Below are positions 14,201 through 25,860 of a stretch of DNA of 64,000 bases, piece after piece. Made by a program: the position numbers and the translations under genes. The stretch comes from Paulownia fortunei. Its lineage: Eukaryota > Streptophyta > Magnoliopsida > Lamiales > Paulowniaceae. Within the stretch, counting starts at the first letter, position 1; every line of letters starts with the position of its first letter. The stretch lies in the NCBI GenBank assembly GCA_019321725.1, contig CM033113.1, positions 12,338,001 through 12,402,000 on the forward strand, in the 5' to 3' direction. The notes under the pieces were generated by a model that was given only the letters and a program-made list of their open reading frames with translations, searched no databases and was not told the DNA's origin.

Positions 14201-14985
14201 AAACAAATGAATAACTTTGGAATATTGGCTAGAGACATCCTTTAAAATGCATAATTCTAGAAAAAAAATTATTAAATCAAAATCTAAATTACGAGGTTTT
14301 GCTTGTTAATGCATAGAGTATATATCAACATGTATGTATGAAAAATAATAAATTTAAAGTAACTCCATCTAATTTTTTTAAATTATAATACTAGTAATAT
14401 AATTGATAAAGATGAACTTTTTAACTAAATATAGATATTTTATATAAAAAGAATTAAATTTAGGTCTCTTACTTTCTTTTCAAAATCATGCATTTGAAAA
14501 CTTCCATGTTCAGGTGATTTTTAATTATACAAAGATGCATATAAATATTCATTTTCTGGAAGATAATTTGGCCGGAAAAATATTTTTTGGTACAAAATAA
14601 GGAATTGAAGTGCCAAAAGGTTTAAAATTCAAATTGGTACAGAACAACTAAATTTAGGGTCAAAAATACTTTTCACCCCACCCCAGCATTTAACATCATG
14701 GGCTAAGTTGTTGGAATTGTGGGAGAAATAAAGTATGAAAATGAAGAAGCCTCCAAAGTAGCCATTTAATGTGGGGAAGTATCCCCCGTATAAGAAAACC
14801 TATACAAAGATATATTGCATATATAGAATTGCACTTTAAATGAGTAAAATTATAACCTTTTTTATGGTGAACCTTAATGGATTTTTGGTTAGTTTTAGGT
14901 AGCCTCAAGAAGCTACGAAGGTGGTGCGAATGACTGAGCTTGCACCCACACGCACACCACACGTCGTAAAGATCGTATTGGGCAC
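11274..14985. other. DCAF13 3' UTR and AT-rich intergenic DNA
   Basis: Beyond a probable 3' UTR of a few hundred bases, this is AT-rich DNA without a supportable gene. Around 12300-12690 there are short inverted AAGATCTTA-type motifs and an end CAAACAGCCTC resembling hAT-type MITE termini, but I could not pair it with a matching second end. Poly-T tracts occur at about 13938-13953. Confidence 0.5.
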
Positions 14986-15009
14986 TTTAGAAGCGTACTT
15001 CGTACTTAT

Positions 15010-15425
15010 GTATCATTGTGAGAAGCCTTAAATTTTTTTAAAAATGGAATGGGTTGCGGTAGAGTGACTCTATTGTGGGCTGAGTGAGGTGGCTACTAGC
15101 TAGACATAGCTTGCTGACGTGGCAGGTGCAGCTTGACCTAGCACTTGATGTGGTAAATATGTCCAGTTGCCACCCACATGGAGCGACACCATGCGGTTGG
15201 GTGCCGAGTGGACGTAACCATACACGTGGGTGTTGATGAGGTACGAACGAAGGGTTGTGATTGGTCTTAATCGCTGATGGGGCGCAGGTGAGTGGACACA
15301 TCCACCCAGTTGGCAAAGGGTGCATGGTAAGGTTGTAGACCTTCATAGAGGTATATAATTTAAACCATTAGATTGGGGTCAGATCTCAAGAGATGCGATC
15401 GTGCAGTCCACATCGGGGCTAGTAC
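15010..15425 (+). repeat. 5' LTR-like direct repeat of the copia element
   Basis: Shares an ordered series of blocks with 18765-19150, for example GTAGAGTGACTC/GTAGAGTGGCTC, GACACATCCA and AAGGTTGTAGACC. The two copies are clearly diverged, pointing to an old insertion. The ends are not sharply defined. Confidence 0.7.
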
Positions 15426-15672
15426 GAATGTTTAAACCGAGGCAAGGAATAGAGCAACTTATAGCTCCAATTCGATCATCATGCCTCCAGCTTCCTATAT
15501 AAGAAATCAAAGAAATTACCAGAGATGGTAGCAAAAGATGTTGTTTTATCTAACTACCATGAACCTGACAAGGTTCCTAATTGAAGATGCTCCCACAATT
15601 CCGGAGGAAGAAAGAGATCCATAGAAGAGAGTTGCCTAAGATGTGTGGAGTTATAGCAACTTCCTATGCATG

Positions 15673-16245
15673 AACTACATCCTTAATGGACTGGATAAAG
15701 CATTGGATAATGTGTACTGCAGCCAAAATGACAAAGGCATTATGGGAATCACTTAAAAAAAGATGTACATAATTAAGAATGTCGGCTTGAAGAAATTCAT
15801 AGTCGGCAAATTTTTAGACTTCAAGATTGTCGATCTCAAGACAGTGATGAGCCAAGTCCAAGAGCTACAGATCATCCTACATGATATTATAGCTGAGGGG
15901 ATGGTGTTGAGTGAATTTTTCTAGATTATTACTACTGTTATTGAGAAGCTAATTCCACTATGGAAATATTTCAAGAATTATCTCAAGTATAAATGCAAAA
16001 AGATGATGATGGATGATCTAATTGTTCGTCTTCGAATTGAGAAAGATAACAAGGTTTAAAAAAAAAAGATTTTTGCTAATTGGATGGAGGTCGGTACTAA
16101 TATGGTAGAGAACTTCAAAGCTAAAAAGGGCAAAAAAGAGAAATCCTCCATGTTCATCCAAGGACAAGGATGCTAAGCGGTTCAAGAAAAATTACTACAA
16201 CTATGGCAAACCAAACCATAAAGCGAAGGATTGTCGACTTTCAAA
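15673..16245 (+). pseudogene. copia gag remnant with damaged zinc knuckle
   Basis: Frames read NYILNGLDKALDNVY, QVQELQIILHDIIAEGM and DLIVRLRIEKDN, typical of copia gag (UBN2-type). They lie in different frames with stops between them. The knuckle near 16192-16236 reads YYNYGKPNHKAKDC where the family has C-x2-C-x4-H-x4-C, so the first two cysteines are tyrosines. Confidence 0.75.
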
Positions 16246-16937
16246 AAAGAGCAGTTAAAACCAAGCTAATATGACCAAAGAGAAGATAGTGTCAGTAGAC
16301 ATGTCAGACTTAATGCTCTTTACTGTTATGTTTAAGCTAATTTAGTGGATAACCTAGGAGAATAATAGATTTACACAAGAGATATACGCCATATTTGCTT
16401 GGACAATGAGATGTTCTCATCTACATTCTGATTAATGGAATGAAGCTTTTATGGGAAACTCATCAACTTCCAATATTGTCAGATTGTGCAAAGTAGCAAT
16501 GAAGATGACATCTGGCAAAGTGTTGATCCTAGTTGATATACTATATATTCCAGATATTCGAAAGAATTTGTATATAGTTCATTACTTACAAAGAGTGGGT
16601 TTAGGCTAATACTCGAGTTTGACATATTTGTACTGATAAAAAATAGTTAATTTGTAGGTAATGGATACTTAGAAAAAAAGCTATTTAAAATGAATGTAAT
16701 ATCCGTACTTAGAACTTTTGAAGCAATAAAAGTTTACCTTATGTTTACTTGCTTAAGTATTTTTATTTATGATAGTAGATTAGGTCATGTTAATCGAACT
16801 TCCTTATGAAAGCTAACAGGTTTAAGACTTATACCTAAAATTAATACAATGATAAACACAAATATCAAATTTGTGTTGGCGCTAAGTTTGCTAAAAAACC
16901 TTTTAGTTTAGCTAAAAGGAGTAGCAAATCTCTAAAC

Positions 16938-17270
16938 TTGATATATAGTGATATATATGATCTAAAATTTATTCAAAGCAGAGGTGATAAAAAGTATTCT
17001 ATCACTTTTATTGATGATCATACTAGATATTGCCATGTTTATCTACTAAGTAGTAAAGATAAGATGCTGGACACATTTGTCACTTATAAAATGAAAATTG
17101 AAAATCAACTTGGTGGGACGATTAAGGAATTGAGATCGGATAGAGGTGGAGAACATGTTTATCATCATTTGATGAATTATGTGCTAATTTTGGTATTATT
17201 CACTAAAGTACAACTCTGTCAGCAGAATATAATTGCTGAGAGGAAAAATAGAACTCTTAAGGACACTTAA
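16938..17270 (+). pseudogene. copia integrase core fragment
   Basis: Reads SDIYDL, KYSITFIDDHTRYCHVYLL and GGTIKELRSDRGGEH, then NIIAERKNRTL. These match the catalytic core of copia integrase, with the second Asp in DDHTRY and a later Asp in SDRGGE. The frame ends shortly afterwards at a stop near 17268. It is a decayed part of the surrounding element. Confidence 0.85.
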
Positions 17271-17660
17271 GCTCTGTCAGTTATAGCTGTACCACATCGC
17301 AAAAAAGTAAAATTAGGTCTTAAAACTATTGATTATATTTTTATTGAATATGCAATGAACAATAATGCATACAAAAGTTTGCTACATAAATCAGATATAA
17401 GTAATATTCACGTGAACACAATTATTGAACTCAGAGATGTTGAATTCTTTGAAGCTGTGTTCTCTTCTAAAGGAGATATTTATGAGAATAGTCAAAAGTG
17501 AATACATGAAGCTGTATTTAAGAATGATATAAAATCTAAATCTAGAAAGAGTAAAAGAGCCAAAATAAAGGTGTTAACTATTTTGACACTTGTTCATTGA
17601 TAACAATGATTACTTCTATCCGGATAATAATTGCCATAACAACCTTTATGACTTGCATAT

Positions 17661-18098
17661 ATATCAAATGGATGTAAAAATTGTATTTTTGAATGGTGAT
17701 CTTGATGAAGAGATTTACATGGAGCAACTTGAAGGCTTCAAAGTAAAATGACAAGAACACAAAGTGTGTAGACTTGTCAAATCTCTTTATGGTTTGAAAC
17801 AATCCCCTAAACAATGGCATGAGAAGTTTGATAGTACAATAAGACAAAGAAAATGTTCACTAATAACTTTGATATAAAAGATATAGGTGAAACAGATGTG
17901 ATTTTGGGAATGAAAATCTCTATAACACCTGATGAGATATCATTATCTCAAATATATTATGTTGATAAAGTGATTGAGAGATTTAAATCTCATAGTATTG
18001 AAGAAACAAATAACTCATTTCTCTTGCATGTTATTCTCCATAAAAATATTGGAATGGAAAACAATAGCAAGAATATTTACAAATCATTAGAAGTCTAA
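17661..18098 (+). pseudogene. copia reverse transcriptase fragments
   Basis: 17661-17834 reads [20 protein letters not shown], then [20 protein letters not shown], which is the classic copia RT block with one internal stop. 17853-18098 continues in another frame with [17 protein letters not shown] and IYYVDKVIERFK, the usual downstream block. The catalytic FVDD-type motif between them is missing, so part of RT has been deleted. Confidence 0.85.
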
Positions 18099-18162
18099 TG
18101 TACTTAATGAATTGTACATGTCCAGACATAGCTTATGATACTTGAAAAGAACCAATCGTATT

Positions 18163-18600
18163 TCAGACACTGATGAGTCCAAGTTAACTAGTGGCTATTT
18201 ATTTACTCTTGTTGGTGGTACTATATTGTGGAAATCTTCTAAGCAAATATGTATAGCTCATTTCACTTTGGAATCTAAGTTTAAATTTTAGATAAAGTTG
18301 GAGAAGAAGCAGAATAGCTAAGACATTTTGTAGAAGATGTTCTAATATGGCTAAAATCGATCCCAACAATATGTATTTATTGCGATAGCCAAGCAGTTAT
18401 AGCAGGCATAAAATGTTGTATATAACTATAAATCACGACATATTCATCGAAGACATAATACTGTTAGACAGTTGCTCTCTAATGGAATTATATCTATTGA
18501 TTTTATAAATCAAAGGATAACATAGTGGATCTGTTTATAAGGGGGTTACTAAGAGAGCATATAGAATGCGCATCAAAGGAAATGGATTTAAAGCCTAAAG
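18163..18600 (+). pseudogene. copia RNase H remnant
   Basis: Reads [19 protein letters not shown] then [19 protein letters not shown], the copia RNase H signature near its C-terminus. Stops and frame changes follow. This is the last coding block before the 3' repeat. Confidence 0.8.
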
Positions 18601-18764
18601 ATTGAATGAGTCATTTTAGTGGAAACCTAACTTAGCGATTGGAGATCCCACGAACTAAGTTAAATAAGAAAAATAGTTATAAATGGCTTCATGCGAAGTA
18701 CTTAGAGATATAATTTTTCGCCATTTTTAGGATATAAAGAAGTACCGTGCATTGTCGCGAGGAG

Positions 18765-19150
18765 TTGAGGAACTTTAAATTTTTAAAAAATAGAATCTCG
18801 GTACAGTAGAGTGGCTCATTCATGGCTTAGTGAGATGGCAACTAGCTTGACATAGCTTGGTGATATGGCAAGCAACTCGACATGACATGTGATAATGTGA
18901 ATATGTCTAGTTGGCACTTGCGTGGCATGACACCATGTGCTTGGGTTGGACGTTACTGTACATGCGGGTGCTAACGAGGTCCGAATGAAGGGCTACGATT
19001 GGTCCTAATCATTGATGGGGCATGGGCGAGTAGACACATCCATCCAGTTGTCAAAGGTATATGATAAGGTTGTAGACCATCATGGAGGGATGCAAATTGA
19101 ACCACTACGTAGCTAAATCTTAAGGGATACAATCCTGCTGTTCAGATCTA
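18765..19150 (+). repeat. 3' LTR-like direct repeat of the copia element
   Basis: Counterpart of the repeat at 15010-15425, with many substitutions. Downstream DNA to about 19430 may be the rest of the 3' LTR (R-U5) that is lacking on the 5' side. Confidence 0.7.
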
Positions 19151-19440
19151 TCTGAATTAAAGGACATGGCCATTACATCAAACTCTATAAAAAAAAATCC
19201 CGAATTCTTTTCAAATCACTCCAAAATCAATTTGAATTCAATTTATTTCTATCTTCTTTCTCCTACTAAATAATTCTTGATTATTTTAGTAATTATTGCT
19301 ATTCTTTGAAGAAAAACACAGTCAAGTTTGCAGTTTGCCTGACAAGATTAGTATAGTGTTGCACTAATCTTGTAAATAAGTATTGTATGTAGGGAGATTA
19401 ACATTCAAGTTTCTATAACACTAGTGCAGGGGTACTTCAC

Positions 19441-20040
19441 TTCAGTTCTGGATATACTTAAATCTCTTTTTGACACCAATTTGAGTATTATGAATATCTA
19501 ACTAATGATTTGTATTCAGTAAATGAATAAAAAAAGCATAGGTAGGAGAGAGATTAGTGATAATAATTTTGATTCACCTAAAAATTCTATGTGATTTTAA
19601 ATGATGGATTTTATCAATTCTGTATGTATTTTGTTTTAATGAATCTTTATGAGATTTGATAATTACTTTACCACCAAATCATGATTAATGTTTTGCAAAA
19701 TAGGCTTTTATTCATAACCTATAGTATAACTCACTATGTACATCATATCCAAATATTTTGGTTTAAAGATGCATAATTATATTAATTAAAATATACAAAA
19801 TTTCATTTAAAATTTCCCACTATTTCTATTAATTGTACACTTTTCTATATCAAAACAAATTCTTTGAATATTTTCAAAATTTCTACTAAAATATCCTTAA
19901 ATTAGTAACTCCATGTATAATTGTCCGAAATGACCAGTTACACCACTTACCACCAGTGTAAAAAATTAGCCCATAAAATGAGACAAATTCAACCCGGAAT
20001 AGCCAACCAAACACTGAATACGCGCATCCAAACACTCCCT
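19441..20040. other. Intergenic DNA and NFD6 promoter region
   Basis: AT-rich sequence between the copia element and NFD6. I see no coding frame; the last few hundred bases probably carry the NFD6 promoter. Confidence 0.5.
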
Positions 20041-20046
20041 TGTGGG

Positions 20047-20054
20047 TAGGGTTT
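20047..20054 (-). promoter_or_regulatory. telo-box upstream of NFD6
   Basis: TAGGGTTT (inverted AAACCCTA) lies 130 bp before the NFD6 ATG, in the likely 5' UTR or proximal promoter. It is the same motif as before DCAF13. Confidence 0.5.
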
Positions 20055-20176
20055 TAGCTCCAAAAAACCCTTCTTTTTTCTGTTATATCACTAAACTCCA
20101 TTCTTCTTTCCGTCCAAATTCCGAGGTCAGCTAAAAAACATAGAAGAAAATAAGAAAAAAAAGAGAGAAAAAGGAA

Positions 20177-22230
20177 ATGGCTATCGCCGCCGCATCAACC
20201 GCCGCCAGATCCGTTTTTCGGTCGTCAACAGTCCGTAACGCCGCCACGAGGCTCGCCTCCGAAGCAAAATCTGCTCGTTCGTTCCGCCTCCCCTCAAGAA
20301 CTCCCCTACTCGCTCACCGCGTCTTCCGGTATCTCTACTCTTCTTCATATACACGTCAAATTGCGTTCGATTCAACCGTACGCTGATATAGTGATGAAAT
20401 TTAGTTTTTGAAATTCATTTTTCATAATTGAACGAATTAAGGTCCCCCACTGAATTGAGTGCGTGCTTGGAGTCGATGCAGCCTTACCACACCGCTACTG
20501 CCTCAGCCTTGATGACATCAATGCTCACTGTCTCTCGTTGCGGTTTTGGTTGGCTCCCAGAAGGTACTGTCAAATGAACTTTTTTTTTCAATGAACTCTT
20601 TTTGCTTGAATTTTTATTTTTTTATTAGGTGAACTGTTAGCTTAATGATTAATGATGTCTCCTCAGCATTGTAGTGAACTTGAGTGTGTGTTCATATGCA
20701 TAGGGTGTTCATATACATTCTCCATCCGTCCTAAGATTATATAGGTCCATTTTGATTCGAATGAGGTTTTCTTGTGAGAATTGCAAATTTGAAAATTTTA
20801 AACAATATTGGCCTTAAAAGTAGTGGTTGAGGATTGCTGATGCCCATTATTTGTTTGAGTGGAACAGTAAAAATGTTGAATTTTAGGAAATAGTGCCGTT
20901 TTTTTGGTACATCATGAAAAGAAAATATGTGTAAGTAAATTTGGGACCAATGGAGTATTGTTGTATTTGTGGCATTTTGCTACTTTATCACTGGAGTTGC
21001 TTGGACCTTCGTTTTCAATCTTGTGATGAATCATTTCAGATTTCTTCTATTACATGTATGTGCATATAGAGAACTGTTAATCTTATACCTTGCTTATAAA
21101 TGATGTATGAGTGTATTAATATTAATACCTTTTCTCTCTTACTTTTTGTGTGCAATAAGAGAGATGATGAAAGTGTAGGAATTGCTTTTGGCATGCACAT
21201 GAGTGGACAGTGCGGTTGTGAGTTTTTCAGTAGTAATTTTTCCGTAGAACACTTAGATTTCTTTTCTTCCCTAATGAGTGGAAACATCAGAAGAAAATTA
21301 AGTCCAAGATAATGCCACTTATATCCTCTATTATAAACATTGAATTGTTGCAGGTTCTCTTAATTTTTATAAATTAAAGATTCCGGCTCGCTACTGAAGT
21401 TTCATGAATGAGTTGTTAGAGAAGGATTCAATGACAACATACAAATACTAGAAAGGGCACAATGACAGATCATATCCTTGGTTCAAAAGACTTATCTCAA
21501 CCAGTAGCATTCAAATTATTCTTTGGCCTGCTTTTGCAAGAAGTTAGTCAAATCTCAAATCATTTGGGCACGAATCACCATTTCCTCTGTACTCCCTGCA
21601 TCGAATTTTTTTTTTCCTGTGCTTATTCTTTCTAATTGAAGCAATTTTCATTGGAGAGATTATCAGCTTTTCAGAGTACTTTGATAATAATCTTCACATG
21701 TATGACTCTTATGCTTCCTTTCTCTTTCTCCATAAACCACACTGTGTTTCGTGACATTTCTTTTTAGTCTTGCTTTTCTGTACTGCTTAAAAGCGGTAAA
21801 TGCTGATGGGTTGCCTAACCAATGGCTTTTCATTCTTGATTTAGGTATCTAGCGACGTAGAGCCCTCTTTTGCTGACCTTGTCCTCCTTTCATATCTCCG
21901 GTGAGTTAGTTTTTCGTTCGAGAGTGTCCTGCCACCTGAAGCATCGTAACACCCTTGCATATATATAGGATTAAGCCAGTCTAGTAACTGACATCATTTC
22001 CTTCTATATCCTCCCAGTCCTCTTTTGATAATCTTTTCTTCTGATGGACAGTGAGGTTGAGTTTCTAAAAATTGATAACAACATGTATGTCGTCCAGTTT
22101 CTTGTTTGCTTTTTATCCTTATTCATGTGAAGACCATCAGATGTCTATCTTCTACATGCCTATTTCCTCATTTTGATAAAGAAGTCCCTTCTTCATTCTT
22201 CCTGTTGTAGGCCTTGACAAGACTAGATGA
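20177..22230 (+). CDS. NFD6: NUCLEAR FUSION DEFECTIVE 6-like organellar protein (97 aa isoform)
   Basis: Small protein related to Arabidopsis NFD6, a mitochondrion- or plastid-targeted protein needed for polar nuclear fusion in the female gametophyte; its biochemical role is not known. Exon 1 (20177-20328) encodes an Ala/Ser/Arg-rich, acid-poor N-terminus ([17 protein letters not shown]...) typical of an organellar presequence. Exon 2 (20442-20563) encodes the conserved core [20 protein letters not shown] then [20 protein letters not shown], and ends one base into a codon. The third exon proposed here (22211-22230) completes it as G-L-D-K-T-R and stop, an ending I recall from plant NFD6-like isoforms. 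Alternative terminal exons follow and are listed separately. Introns have GT-AG ends. Exons 1 and 2 are secure; the choice of terminal exon needs transcripts. Confidence 0.9.
20716..20960. mobile_element. Stowaway-like MITE in NFD6 intron 2
   Basis: The left end reads TTCTCCATCCGTCCTAAGA. The right end, reverse complemented, reads ATACTCCATTGGTCCCAAA. These are the imperfect CTCC-TCCGTCC terminal repeats of Tc1/mariner Stowaway elements. Length is about 245 bp with no coding capacity. The TA target site is plausible but not unambiguous. Confidence 0.75.
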
Positions 22231-22643
22231 AGATGGAGAAGCAAAGAGGAATTACTTTGATTCTCTCTTTAGAACTTTCCTACAAGAAGACAATGCTTTA
22301 AATTACATAGACATGTTTTGCCTATTTATACATGAATAAAGACTTTCTTCTATTTTCTGTTTGTCAACAGGCTGAATGAACTCTCATTTGTAGAGTTTCT
22401 TTTACCTATTTATTAATTTTTTTTTGCACTAATATCCATCTCTCAAATTCTTCTTTCTTGCGGCAGTTGCTATATTTCCCAAGTGTGTATATTAGATTAA
22501 TGTGTTTGCTTGTGAGCTGGAATACTATGAATCTTCACTGGATTTGGATTCCACGTGACTATAGGGGTCATTAACATCTTAGAGAACTTTTTAAAGAAAA
22601 ATCAATCTTAATTGAAACTTATGTTCTATCGTTATTCAATCAG

Positions 22644-22663
22644 CTTGCAATGATGATGTGTGA
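22644..22663 (+). CDS. NFD6: Alternative terminal exon of NFD6 (ACNDDV ending)
   Basis: A splice acceptor TTCAATCAG precedes CTTGCAATGATGATGTGTGA. Joined to the single G left by exon 2, it gives A-C-N-D-D-V and stop, so the core would end WLPEACNDDV. From memory, Arabidopsis NFD6 isoforms end in a very similar ACNDDV tail, which supports real use of this exon. Confidence 0.75.
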
Positions 22664-22979
22664 TGAACTTTGGAAGGCGAGGAATATTTACTTTACAAAC
22701 TCTTCTTTCTAACACTGGTTGTGGAAAGTGAAGAAAGTTTTGATTGAGCTGGAGAAGGGCCACTACACTGTTCCAGACATAGAGGAACTATTAAATGTTG
22801 TTTTTTTTATGATAATGTTTGAATACCATCATTTCATTTGATTTTGGGTGTTAAATTTACTCACCAAGGATAAAATGCTCATGCATTATTGCTTTCTGAG
22901 GTCGTCTTTTCTGAACCATATGTGCTATCAATGCTTAGTATCATCAAAGTATTTTACTAATTTCTCATATATTAATCAG

Positions 22980-22999
22980 CTTGCAATGATGATCTGTGA
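22980..22999 (+). CDS. NFD6: Second copy of the alternative NFD6 terminal exon (ACNDDL ending)
   Basis: About 336 bp after the ACNDDV exon, the acceptor and exon are repeated: AATCAG then CTTGCAATGATGATCTGTGA. It would give A-C-N-D-D-L and stop in the same phase. Acceptor and exon are nearly identical to the first copy, while the wider flanks differ. Whether it is spliced into mRNA cannot be told from sequence. Confidence 0.55.
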
Positions 23000-23512
23000 T
23001 CAGTACCATCTTTCAAGGTCTCAAGCAAGGTTTCTTTCTGAAATTGTGCTGTCTAGAAGACTACTTGTGTACCAGATGTGAACATTTTTCATCTTGGTCT
23101 GTCTTTGTTGTTTTGATTTTGAAAAATTGTTTTTCATTTATCATGACTTCTTTCCAGTTGAAGTAGTTGAGAGATGAAATCAATAATCAGCCTTAAGTGC
23201 TGGGGTATTCTTTGTTGAAAGCAGCAAATGAACCAAAGAAAATATGTTTATTTATGGCTTATTATTTGCTAATTCTGTCAGATTCATACTAGAAGGCTTG
23301 TTTTTTTATGCTTTGCTCAAGTTGACTGGTACTTGTATGCTGTGAACTTTGCAATATTACATCTTATGCATCATAAATGAGTATCATATCTCTCTTAAGG
23401 CCTTAAACATTGATTCCTAATAAAGTATATGGTCATCGTCTGGCAAGCAAAAGCAACTTGATGTTAAATGGATGAGCACTTAAATGGATTGTTTCATCCT
23501 TGCTTTTGCCAG

Positions 23513-23529
23513 GTTGTGATGATGCATAA
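23513..23529 (+). CDS. NFD6: Possible further alternative NFD6 terminal exon (GCDDA ending)
   Basis: A strong-looking acceptor TGCTTTTGCCAG precedes GTTGTGATGATGCATAA, which in the exon 2 phase gives G-C-D-D-A and stop. It resembles the CNDDV tails but is short, so chance is a serious alternative. Confidence 0.3.
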
Positions 23530-25860
23530 TGGAAGTTTTCTCAAGCACTACTCTCACACTGCTGTAATGAGTTTTCAACTTGTTGGCATCTCCTTTGAAG
23601 TTTTGGTGTTTCCCTTTCATGTGAAATTATGTTTTGGACAAATGTATAAAATATTTTAGATAATCCTTGCAGACATCATCCCTGTTCTACATTTATTTAT
23701 CATCCAAGCTAGAGCTTCAGGCACCATAATTTCTGATCTGTGTCAGCATTGATACCACTAGTTAATCTTAGGTGTTTACAATGAAGGCTGTTGCTGCACA
23801 TTAGGTTTGCAATTGGTGACTAAGTTTGTTGAATTTATTTTTTATTTTATTTTATTATTTTATTATTTTTTTGTGGGGATGGGAAACTAACCTCATTTGT
23901 TTTTATTTCCAAAAGATGTTTTTTTTTTTTTTTCTATTTGAAATTTTAAAAATACATTTGTTTTACTTGTTTTCATCATAAATATAATTTATTTTTATTT
24001 TCAAAATTTATTTTAAATTTACTAACATTTTATATTGTTGCCACTACAAAAATTTATGTAAAAAAATATTGTAAAATAAATATATTTTTAGTTTTAAAAT
24101 TTATATAATCAACATGGAATCATAATTAATTTAAATGTATTTTTATTTTTATATGAAAATAATAAAAACATGAAAACTAAAAATAAAACACTAGGTAGTT
24201 GATTCAAATTCATGTTAGCAAGTCAGCCCTGTGTATTGGGCCTATGTTTTCCTAGATTTATGCAGAGCAAAGGAACGCAAAAAGACAATGCATGCTATTG
24301 AGGAACAAGTATATATATATATATATGTTACAAAACATCCTTACCGAGGATCTAGTGAATTCTGGTGAAAAGAAGAGGCAATAGTAAGTGTGATTACTTG
24401 TGATTTCATTGTTGACATGTCATCTAAGAAAAAAAAGTGAAAAAAACTAATTTTGAAAAAAAGAATTATAGTTGATGTAATATATATATATATATATATA
24501 TAGTGTTTGAATACGAAATTTTTTATAGAAATGTTTTTTGAATTGTTGTTTGAATGTGGTTATATTTATGAGAATTTTTTTTCTTATGTTAAAAATAATA
24601 TTATGCTATTTTTTTTATTTTATTACTGTTTGCATTAACTTAAAAAGAAAAAGGAAAAATCAATTCAGATGGAGAAAATCCTGTGTTCCCACCAAACATC
24701 ACCTTCTGGTAACCCCCTTCAATTTCACCTCCCAAGCTCATCAATCACCACCATCGTCATGGCCAAACAGCTCCTCCTCGCGGTGGTGCTAATAACATAT
24801 GTTGTTTGAGCTAGGGTTGATTATAAAATTTTAAAAATCATCTGAATCACATTATATCGCACTGTTGTGGTTGATTTGTTATACCAATGACGATTGAAAA
24901 ATGTAAATCATAATTGTACCAAGCAATTGATTTAGTGGCGGTTTAGAATTTATTAAATTGCACGGCACCGTCCTTTAATTTATGAATTTAGTTTAATTAC
25001 TTAAATTAATAAGTTATATAAGTTGAGATTAATTTTTGTGTTGTACCATTGAGATGTTGATTAATTTGTTTGTCCTTTCTAAATTTAGTGGTCAATTGTT
25101 TTCTGAAAAAGAGTGGATAGAAAATTAAGTGTGTACAAATAATATTAGGTTTAAACTATATATTGGTAAAAATAAATTTCGTATAGTAATTCTCAATAAA
25201 CAAAATTATATATATTTAGCCCTATTATCCACAATCCATAATTGAAATTGAATAAATATGATATTTATAGCCTAAAAAAGTGTTCCTTTCTTTTTTTGCT
25301 TATACTTCATTACCGTTCAAAATTGTACATTTGATTTTTTTTAAGAAATTCGCAACTTAAAATTAATTTTTGACAAAAATATACCTGACAATTCGATTTA
25401 AAATTAGTGGAAAAGACCACAAACTATACCATTATCACCCCTAATCTGCACACTCTCCCTCCCTCCTTGCTTCCTTGTAGTTCCACCTACGCCTCCTACC
25501 CCAGCAACACCCTGAACTACGGCGATTAGTTGCACCAAATTCGTTGTGCCATCGACACTGTAATACCTCCACCACTAAATATATATTGGTATAACAATAA
25601 TTTTAACAAGGTAGCACATGTGTGTGCATGTGTCTATATATATGTTTACTTTTGTCAAATGTATCACTTTGAGAAATAGTGTTTTCACACATATAATCTT
25701 GTATATAGAAAAATCATAATTTATATAAAAACACAACACCCATCACAATCACGTTATTCTCAACCTGATTTACTATCAAATTTCAAGAGTTATATAGGAC
25801 ACACATCCTAAAGTTATAATATGATAAATTCAAAAATAAAAATAATAGCATTTACTTTCG
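23530..25860. other. AT-rich intergenic DNA
   Basis: No supportable gene. It contains TA microsatellites at about 24309-24327 and 24479-24502. C-rich patches occur at about 24680-24790 and 25436-25570; their short open frames have low-complexity composition and no start context that I would trust. Confidence 0.5.
24479..24502. repeat. TA dinucleotide microsatellite
   Basis: Uninterrupted alternating TA over about 24 bases. A shorter similar run lies at 24309-24327. Confidence 0.9.

Larger units (their letters stand above)
14985..19440 (+). mobile_element. Degenerate Ty1/copia LTR retrotransposon
   Basis: Coding remnants appear in copia order gag, integrase, reverse transcriptase, RNase H, flanked by divergent direct repeats (about 15010-15425 and 18765-19150). 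Gag: NYILNGLDKALDNVY near 15673, QVQELQIILHDIIAEGM near 15856-15905, then a knuckle remnant. Integrase, RT and RNase H pieces are listed separately. Many stops and frameshifts make it non-functional. The 3' repeat is followed by U5-like DNA to about 19430 that is missing at the 5' end, where gag follows the repeat closely. The outer ends are approximate and no target duplication was found. Confidence 0.85.

Noticed and set aside
15038..15346. 102-codon minus-strand frame
   Set aside because: It lies antisense to the copia LTR-like repeat, whose other copy does not preserve the frame.
20181..20375. Minus-strand Arg-rich frame
   Set aside because: Antisense to NFD6 exon 1, whose presequence and splice sites are convincing.
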